Shown here: positions 59,915-64,000 of the stretch, piece by piece
Layout: the number at the start of each line of letters is the position of its first letter
How positions within the stretch are numbered: position 1 is the stretch's first letter
Source of the DNA: Phycisphaeraceae bacterium
GTDB lineage: Bacteria; Planctomycetota; Phycisphaerae; Phycisphaerales; UBA1924
Direction of reading: 5' to 3'
Assembly: GCA_020639215.1 (NCBI GenBank)
Contig: JACKHA010000011.1
Location: 24,460-88,459, forward strand
Length of the DNA: 64,000 nucleotides
The notes under the pieces: model-generated
The model's input: only the letters and a program-made list of their open reading frames with translations
Databases searched by the model: none
What the model was told of the DNA's origin: nothing
Translations under genes and position numbers: made by a program

Positions 59915-61471
59915 GTGCCCGATCGCCACTTCGATCTCGTCGTCATCGGCGGCGGACCCGCCGGATACGTCGGCGCCATCCGCGCCGCCCAGCTCGGCCT
60001 CAAGGTCGCCTGCGTCGAACGCGCCAAACTCGGCGGCGTCTGCCTCAACTGGGGCTGCATCCCCTCCAAGGCCCTGCTCGCCAACGCCGAGCTCATGGAG
60101 AAACTCGCCGAGCGCGACGTCTGGGGCCTCTCCATCAAGGGCGAGGTCGCCTTCGACTGGTCCAAGGTCATCGGGCGCAGCCGCGACGTCGCCGGCAAGC
60201 TCAACAAGGGCGTCGAGTACCTCCTCAAGAAGAACAAGATCGAGTACATCGTCGGCAGCGCGAAGATCACCGCCCCCCGCAAGGGCGACGGCCCCCAGGC
60301 GACCCCCTGCCAGATCGCCATCCACGACTGCAAGGTCACCGAAGAACGCACCGACGCCCCCGCCGAGCCCGCCGCCAAGCCCCGCGAGACCATCACCGCC
60401 ACCAACGTGCTGGTCGCCACCGGCTCGGTCGCCCGCGACCTGCCCTTCGCCAGGTTCGACAACGACAGGATCTGGGGCGCCCGCGAGGCCATGTTCAACA
60501 AGGACCAGCCAAAGTCCCTCATCGTCATCGGCGCCGGCGCCATCGGCATGGAGTTCGGCTACTTCTACATGAACTACGGCACCAAGGTCACCGTCGTCGA
60601 ACTGCTCGACCGCGTTCTGCCCGTCGAAGACCACGACGTCTCGAAGGAACTCGAGAAGATCTACAAGAAGTCCGGCATGGACTTCCGCCTCGGCTTCACC
60701 GCCACCAGCGTCGAGAAGACCAAGTCCGGGGTCAAGGTCACCATCGCCCCCTTCAAGGACGGCAAGGCCGACGACGCCAAGAAGGAAACCCTCGAGGCCG
60801 ACCGCGTCTTGCTCGCCATCGGCGTCAAGGGCCGCTTCGACGGCCTCTTCGACCCCTCCCTCGGCCTCGAAACCGTCAAGGACCACATCAAGACCGACTA
60901 CCAGCCCGGCAAGACCACCAGCGAGGCCATCGACTACAAAACCAACCTCAACGGCATCTACGCCGTCGGCGACGTCATCGGCCCACCCTGGCTCGCCCAC
61001 GTCGCCATGGAAGAGGCCATCACCTGCGTCGAACGCCTCGCCTGGCGCAAGGACCCCAAGGCCCACCACGAGCCCATCCCAATCGACTACTCGGTCATCC
61101 CCGGCTGCACCTACTGCAACCCACAGGTCGCCTCCGTCGGCTTCACCGAGCAGGCCCTCATCGCCAAGGGACTCAAAAAGGGCACCGACTACGAGGTCGG
61201 CAAGTACCCCTTCCAGTCCCACGGCAAGGCCATCGCCTCCCTCCACCAGAAGGGCTTCGTCAAGATCATCCGCGGCCTGCCCCGCGGCGAGATCCTCGGC
61301 GCCCACATTATCGGCGACCAGGCCACCGAACTCATCGCCGAGATGACCCTCGCCCGCCGCCTCGAAGCCACCAGCGAGGAACTCATCGTCACCATGCACG
61401 CGCATCCGACGATGCACGAGGCCGTCCACGAGGCGGCCCTGGGGAGCGAGGGGCGGATGATTCACATGTAG
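59915..61471 (+). CDS. lpdA: Dihydrolipoyl dehydrogenase (E3)
   Basis: Re-oxidises dihydrolipoamide in pyruvate, 2-oxoglutarate or glycine-cleavage complexes with FAD and NAD. The redox disulfide GGVCLNWGCIPSKAL (Cys43, Cys48), FAD motif VVIGGGPAGYVGA, NAD motif VIGAGAIGMEFG and the catalytic histidine in HAHPTMHE (about 497) are intact. At 518 residues it is about 45 longer than usual; a Lys/Pro/Ala-rich insertion at about 125-160 and another at 275-290 account for this. GTG 59915 follows GAAAGGA; TATACT lies about 30 nt upstream. No E1/E2 genes are next to it. Confidence 0.94.
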   Translation: MPDRHFDLVVIGGGPAGYVGAIRAAQLGLKVACVERAKLGGVCLNWGCIPSKALLANAELMEKLAERDVWGLSIKGEVAFDWSKVIGRSRDVAGKLNKGVEYLLKKNKIEYIVGSAKITAPRKGDGPQATPCQIAIHDCKVTEERTDAPAEPAAKPRETITATNVLVATGSVARDLPFARFDNDRIWGAREAMFNKDQPKSLIVIGAGAIGMEFGYFYMNYGTKVTVVELLDRVLPVEDHDVSKELEKIYKKSGMDFRLGFTATSVEKTKSGVKVTIAPFKDGKADDAKKETLEADRVLLAIGVKGRFDGLFDPSLGLETVKDHIKTDYQPGKTTSEAIDYKTNLNGIYAVGDVIGPPWLAHVAMEEAITCVERLAWRKDPKAHHEPIPIDYSVIPGCTYCNPQVASVGFTEQALIAKGLKKGTDYEVGKYPFQSHGKAIASLHQKGFVKIIRGLPRGEILGAHIIGDQATELIAEMTLARRLEATSEELIVTMHAHPTMHEAVHEAALGSEGRMIHM

Positions 61472-61797
61472 CGTCGAGCGGAAGGCGTTCGAAGTGTGGC
61501 ATGCTTGCTGCTCTGAGCAAGCATGCTCCCCGTTCTCTTCCCCATCTACCTCGCCTCACCGCTGCAACCACGCCGCGAAGCGTGGCATGCTTGCTGCTCT
61601 GAGCCGGCATGCTTCCCAACCACCCACCGCGCCGACCAATCGCGCCCAGAGCGTGGCATGGCTGCTGCTTGGAGCAGCCATGCGATCGGTGTGGAGGAGG
61701 CCATGTGGCTATGCACGGTGGCGATGATGAACTCGCCACGCCCACCCGCGAACCCTGCCGTCCATGACCTAGCGGCGGCGACCCGTAGTCTGACTTC
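61472..61797 (+). repeat. Hairpin-repeat array between lpdA and the restriction-modification locus
   Basis: This 326-bp gap has no gene. It contains three GTGGCATG-type hairpins: 61496-61529 (stem GCATGCTTGCT/AGCAAGCATGC, loop GCTCTG), 61577-61614 (same, partly unpaired) and 61649-61687 (stem GCATGGCTGCT/AGCAGCCATGC, loop GCTTGG). A degenerate fourth follows at about 61697-61727. The stems covary while the loop stays GCTNNG. Confidence 0.8.
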
Positions 61798-61803
61798 GTG
61801 GTC
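61780..61803 (+). promoter_or_regulatory. Possible controller-protein operator (C-box-like)
   Basis: Two GAC/GTC half-site pairs, GACCCGTAGTC (61780-61790) and GACTTCGTGGTC (61792-61803), lie side by side over a TAGTCT -10-like box and the GTG start of the XRE gene, the layout expected of an autoregulatory operator. Confidence 0.4.
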
Positions 61804-62052
61804 CGCCGGTTCGATGCCTTTTACCCTCCCGTCGTGATTCAAGCGCTGTTGGGCAAGCGAATCGCCGAACTCCGTGTCGCCAAGGGCATATCACAAGAAA
61901 AGCTCGCCTCGATCTCCGGCTATTCGACCGAGTTTATCAGCCTCGTCGAACGCGGTCGCAACGCGCCATCAGTCGCAGGCTTGGCCCGCATTGCGAAGGG
62001 CCTAGGCGTGGAGGTGAAGGAACTCTTTGAGTTTGCGAAGGGGTCGGGATGA
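61798..62052 (+). CDS. XRE-family regulator, probable R-M controller (C) protein
   Basis: An 84-residue protein that is mostly one helix-turn-helix domain: LLGKRIAELRVAKGISQEKL, SGYSTEFISLVERGRNAPSV and LARIAKGLGVEVKELFEF. This matches C proteins that time expression of type II restriction systems. The stop overlaps the start of the nuclease gene as ATGA (62049-62052). GTG 61798 is used because TAGTCT ends 6 nt before it; GTG 61834, right at the domain border, is an alternative. GC content is lower than the host average. Confidence 0.78.
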   Translation: MVRRFDAFYPPVVIQALLGKRIAELRVAKGISQEKLASISGYSTEFISLVERGRNAPSVAGLARIAKGLGVEVKELFEFAKGSG

Positions 62053-63062
62053 GCAGCAGACGCCAGCGGGAGCCACGGCTCCCGCCCCTCCCAGAGCTTT
62101 TGAAGCGGAAGATCTATAAGACGGGGCAGACGCGCGGTGCAGACGATGATGTCATCTACCAGAATCGAGTGAATCGAAACAGCACGGTCTTGATACCGTA
62201 CGACTGTTGGGATCTATGCACGGCGGGTCATTCCGGTGCCGCGTTCGAGAACGGTTTTATCGTCCTGATCGCGCCGCGGGTGTACTTTGGGACGCCGGAC
62301 ATCTCGGATCGGCTCGGCGCTCGTGGGCTAGCGTTGGGCGAGAACGCGCTTGTTTTCTACGAGACGCGGCAGGATTGGCAGGAGAACAATCCGGAGGAAC
62401 GTGGGTGGAAGGAAGCGACCTCGCGACGGAGCCCACTGGGGGGCCAGTACGTTGCTCGGATCCCCGGCACAACCGCCGCCTCTGGCGGCGATCGACTCGT
62501 GAGAGGTTTCAACGCCACCACAATGAAGGGAGCGGGAATCCGCGTCTACGAGTACGCAAGCTCGGAAACCATCGCGGACTGCCGACTTCAGCTCGAGGCG
62601 CTGTTTTGGATGTGCGCCGATTCCGAGTCTGTGGTGGTTGCAAACGGCATGGAACCAGTCGCCGCAGAAGCACGGAGGTCGGCGATCCTGGACCGGTGCA
62701 CCACACGAGGCTTGCTCGATCGCGAGCGATTGGCGTCGGCTCGCATTGTGAACGCGCACAACAAGACTATTTGTCCGCTGTGCCTGGAAGGACTTCCGAG
62801 CCAAGGTTTCTTCAATCGGATGGAACAGGCGGAGGGACGAGCGGTCGCCGATCTTACCGTGACGGAAGTGAACTTGTTTCATATCGCTGAACTGCGGATG
62901 AGCGCGTTGAATCACCGGCCATACAACTTGGGATGGGGCCATCATCACTGCAACGTGGTAGTGAAGGATGCCGGTATTGACAAGACGATTGACTGGATGC
63001 GCGGGGTGCTACAACGCAACACGGAGGAAGGCTATCTCTCCGATCCGAAGAGGATGGGCTGA
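62049..63062 (+). CDS. Probable type II restriction endonuclease with HNH-like C-terminus
   Basis: A 337-residue protein coupled to the controller gene by a 4-bp overlap. The C-terminal third has an HNH/beta-beta-alpha-metal-like pattern: zinc pair ICPLCLEGL, then SALNHRPYNLGWGHHHCNVV, with His/Asn/His spacing suited to metal-dependent cleavage. The N-terminal part (LLKRKIYKTGQTRGADDDV, NRVNRNSTVLIPYDCWD) probably binds DNA. I think of the BstXI type, but this rests on recollection of motifs and is tentative. The 3' end overlaps the converging methyltransferase gene by 31 bp. Lower GC and codon use unlike the surroundings indicate horizontal acquisition. Confidence 0.65.
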   Translation: MSSRRQREPRLPPLPELLKRKIYKTGQTRGADDDVIYQNRVNRNSTVLIPYDCWDLCTAGHSGAAFENGFIVLIAPRVYFGTPDISDRLGARGLALGENALVFYETRQDWQENNPEERGWKEATSRRSPLGGQYVARIPGTTAASGGDRLVRGFNATTMKGAGIRVYEYASSETIADCRLQLEALFWMCADSESVVVANGMEPVAAEARRSAILDRCTTRGLLDRERLASARIVNAHNKTICPLCLEGLPSQGFFNRMEQAEGRAVADLTVTEVNLFHIAELRMSALNHRPYNLGWGHHHCNVVVKDAGIDKTIDWMRGVLQRNTEEGYLSDPKRMG

Positions 63063-64000
63063 GCCGATCTGTAGCGACGGGCGGTTCGTGTGATCGGTTG
63101 GGCCGAGTCCTGCGGACCCGAACGCGGCTCGGCAGCGGAGTACTCATCCAGCCGACGCGCGATGCGAGTGGCCCATTGCGACTCGATTTCAATTCCGACT
63201 GCGCGTCGCTGCGATTCGATGGAAGCAATGACCGTACTCCCGCTTCCGGCGAAGCAATCGAGCACGATGTCTCCAGGGAATGTGGTGGCCTTGATCGCGT
63301 GCGCGAGCATTTCGGTCGGCTTCTCCGCAGGGTGCTTTCCTTTATAAGGCCGAACGGAGGGAAACGTCCAAACGTCGGTGAACTCTTGCGAGCCATCCAT
63401 GTTAAAAGGGCGCACCACATCTTCGTATTCGGGCATCGACCCGACGCGACCGGTTTCGGTGAGGGCTTCGCACATCCGGTCGTATTGATCCCGGCTCGGC
63501 GTGTTTCGCCCGGCTTCCCAGTTGGAGACAGCCCCACCGTGGTTTACCTTTCCGTGCGCACCAATCCGCGCGGTGAGTTGGTGCATGGAAAGACCGGCCT
63601 GCTTCCGCATCGTGAAGAGGAACTGCCCAAAGGGCGACCGGAACAGATTCCCCTCCACGGCGGGCTCGGCGAACAGAATCCGCTCGGAGTGAGGATACCA
63701 CTGGCGTAGCGACTCCTTGTTCATCTTCCCTTTCCAACCATCGAATCCGGGGTCGTTGGGTTTCGTCCAGACCACATGGGAGAGAACATTGAACTGTGCG
63801 GAGAGGAGAATCTCCAAGCGAGCGGTCATTGAGGAATCGCAGAAGCAGAACAGAGAGCCATTGGGCCGAAGAACACGCCTCCACTCTTTCGCGTACTCAC
63901 CCATCCATTCGATGTAGTGCTGGTCCTCAGCAAACGAGGTGTCGCCGTAGATGTTCTTCTTCTTGGTCGCGTGGTACGGAGGATCCGTGAGAACGAGCGA
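63032..64000 (-). CDS. DNA methyltransferase with inserted XRE-like domain, truncated by window edge
   Basis: The frame is open across the right edge; the first visible residues are SLVLTDPPYHATKKK, giving the catalytic DPPY motif. Later come VLDCFAGSGSTVIASIESQR (SAM-binding, FxGxG) and KGKHPAEKPTEMLAHAIK, in the beta-type order. Between them, at about 130-190 of the visible part, sits an XRE-like helix-turn-helix: FLFTMRKQAGLSMHQL, GGAVSNWEAGRNTPSRDQYD. It probably protects host DNA from the nuclease at 62049, and the inserted domain may either help recognise the target or repress the gene's own promoter. An apparent ATG at 63904 is internal. Confidence 0.85.
   Translation of the reverse strand, partial: SLVLTDPPYHATKKKNIYGDTSFAEDQHYIEWMGEYAKEWRRVLRPNGSLFCFCDSSMTARLEILLSAQFNVLSHVVWTKPNDPGFDGWKGKMNKESLRQWYPHSERILFAEPAVEGNLFRSPFGQFLFTMRKQAGLSMHQLTARIGAHGKVNHGGAVSNWEAGRNTPSRDQYDRMCEALTETGRVGSMPEYEDVVRPFNMDGSQEFTDVWTFPSVRPYKGKHPAEKPTEMLAHAIKATTFPGDIVLDCFAGSGSTVIASIESQRRAVGIEIESQWATRIARRLDEYSAAEPRSGPQDSAQPITRTARRYRSAQPILFGSER

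Noticed and set aside
59111..61465. 784-codon minus-strand frame opposite lpdA
   Set aside because: Its product is Gly/Val/Asp-rich shadow sequence; lpdA on the plus strand has all catalytic motifs.
1..64000. Prophage or transposon in the window
   Set aside because: No integrase, transposase, capsid, terminase or terminal inverted repeats of an insertion sequence were found; only small repeats and the lower-GC spots at 40.1-41.2 and 61.8-64 kb suggest transfer.

Overview
The window is GC-rich (about 65-70%), densely coded on both strands and almost entirely chromosomal housekeeping DNA. I infer a planctomycete of the Phycisphaerae type. The main pointers are a secreted protein (13053-13907) ending in two dockerin-like repeats of the kind common in that group, a small membrane protein with a CxxCxYDLRG...CPECG zinc ribbon (59344-59838), and several membrane and secreted proteins typical of planctomycetes. 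Many genes lack a Shine-Dalgarno sequence. At a dozen or more of them a TANNNT box ends only 5-9 nt before the start codon, so leaderless transcripts are probably common.

Layout. 1-6.9 kb: end of a cation-efflux gene, tRNA-Gly(CCC), an AhpD-like protein, metF, an enoyl-CoA hydratase, a Skp/OmpH-like chaperone, an M29 aminopeptidase and a Nudix hydrolase. 6.9-13.9 kb: two NfeD-family membrane proteins, a large LptD-like outer-membrane protein and the dockerin-type secreted protein with its own promoter and terminator. 14-20.4 kb: ferritin-like protein, dnaB (with an SSB-like acidic tip), a serA-Uma2-serC group and an SDR reductase. 20.4-23.4 kb: a minus-strand run holding an STN-type secreted protein, a sigma factor and membrane proteins. 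23.5-28.4 kb: prfB, apparently needing a +1 frameshift at an unusual CTT-TAA-C site, a second small GGQ release-factor-like protein, tsaD and a C-terminal processing protease. 28.6-38.7 kb: fumarase, a POT transporter with a large loop insertion, a SLC13-type transporter, a lipid kinase, a histidine kinase and YicC. 38.9-43 kb: a bacterial Topoisomerase VI A subunit, a lower-GC CoiA-like nuclease, a hypothetical ORF and a DNA methyltransferase. 43-52.9 kb: membrane protein, FAD oxidoreductase, citrate synthase, a serine hydrolase, a ketoacyl synthase, a four-helix-bundle protein, pyrF, motA/motB and a flavin reductase. 53-61.5 kb: a PAS/GAF/receiver regulator, an ABC/GldG-like operon and dihydrolipoyl dehydrogenase. 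61.8-64 kb: a lower-GC restriction-modification locus (XRE controller, HNH-like nuclease and a converging methyltransferase that runs off the right edge).

Citrate synthase, fumarase and lipoamide dehydrogenase serve central carbon metabolism; serA and serC serve serine synthesis. The intergenic DNA is unusual. It carries at least eight families of short inverted or tandem repeats, several of which form hairpins with fixed loops and covarying stems. They lie mostly between converging genes or beside gene starts, and some lie inside ORFs.
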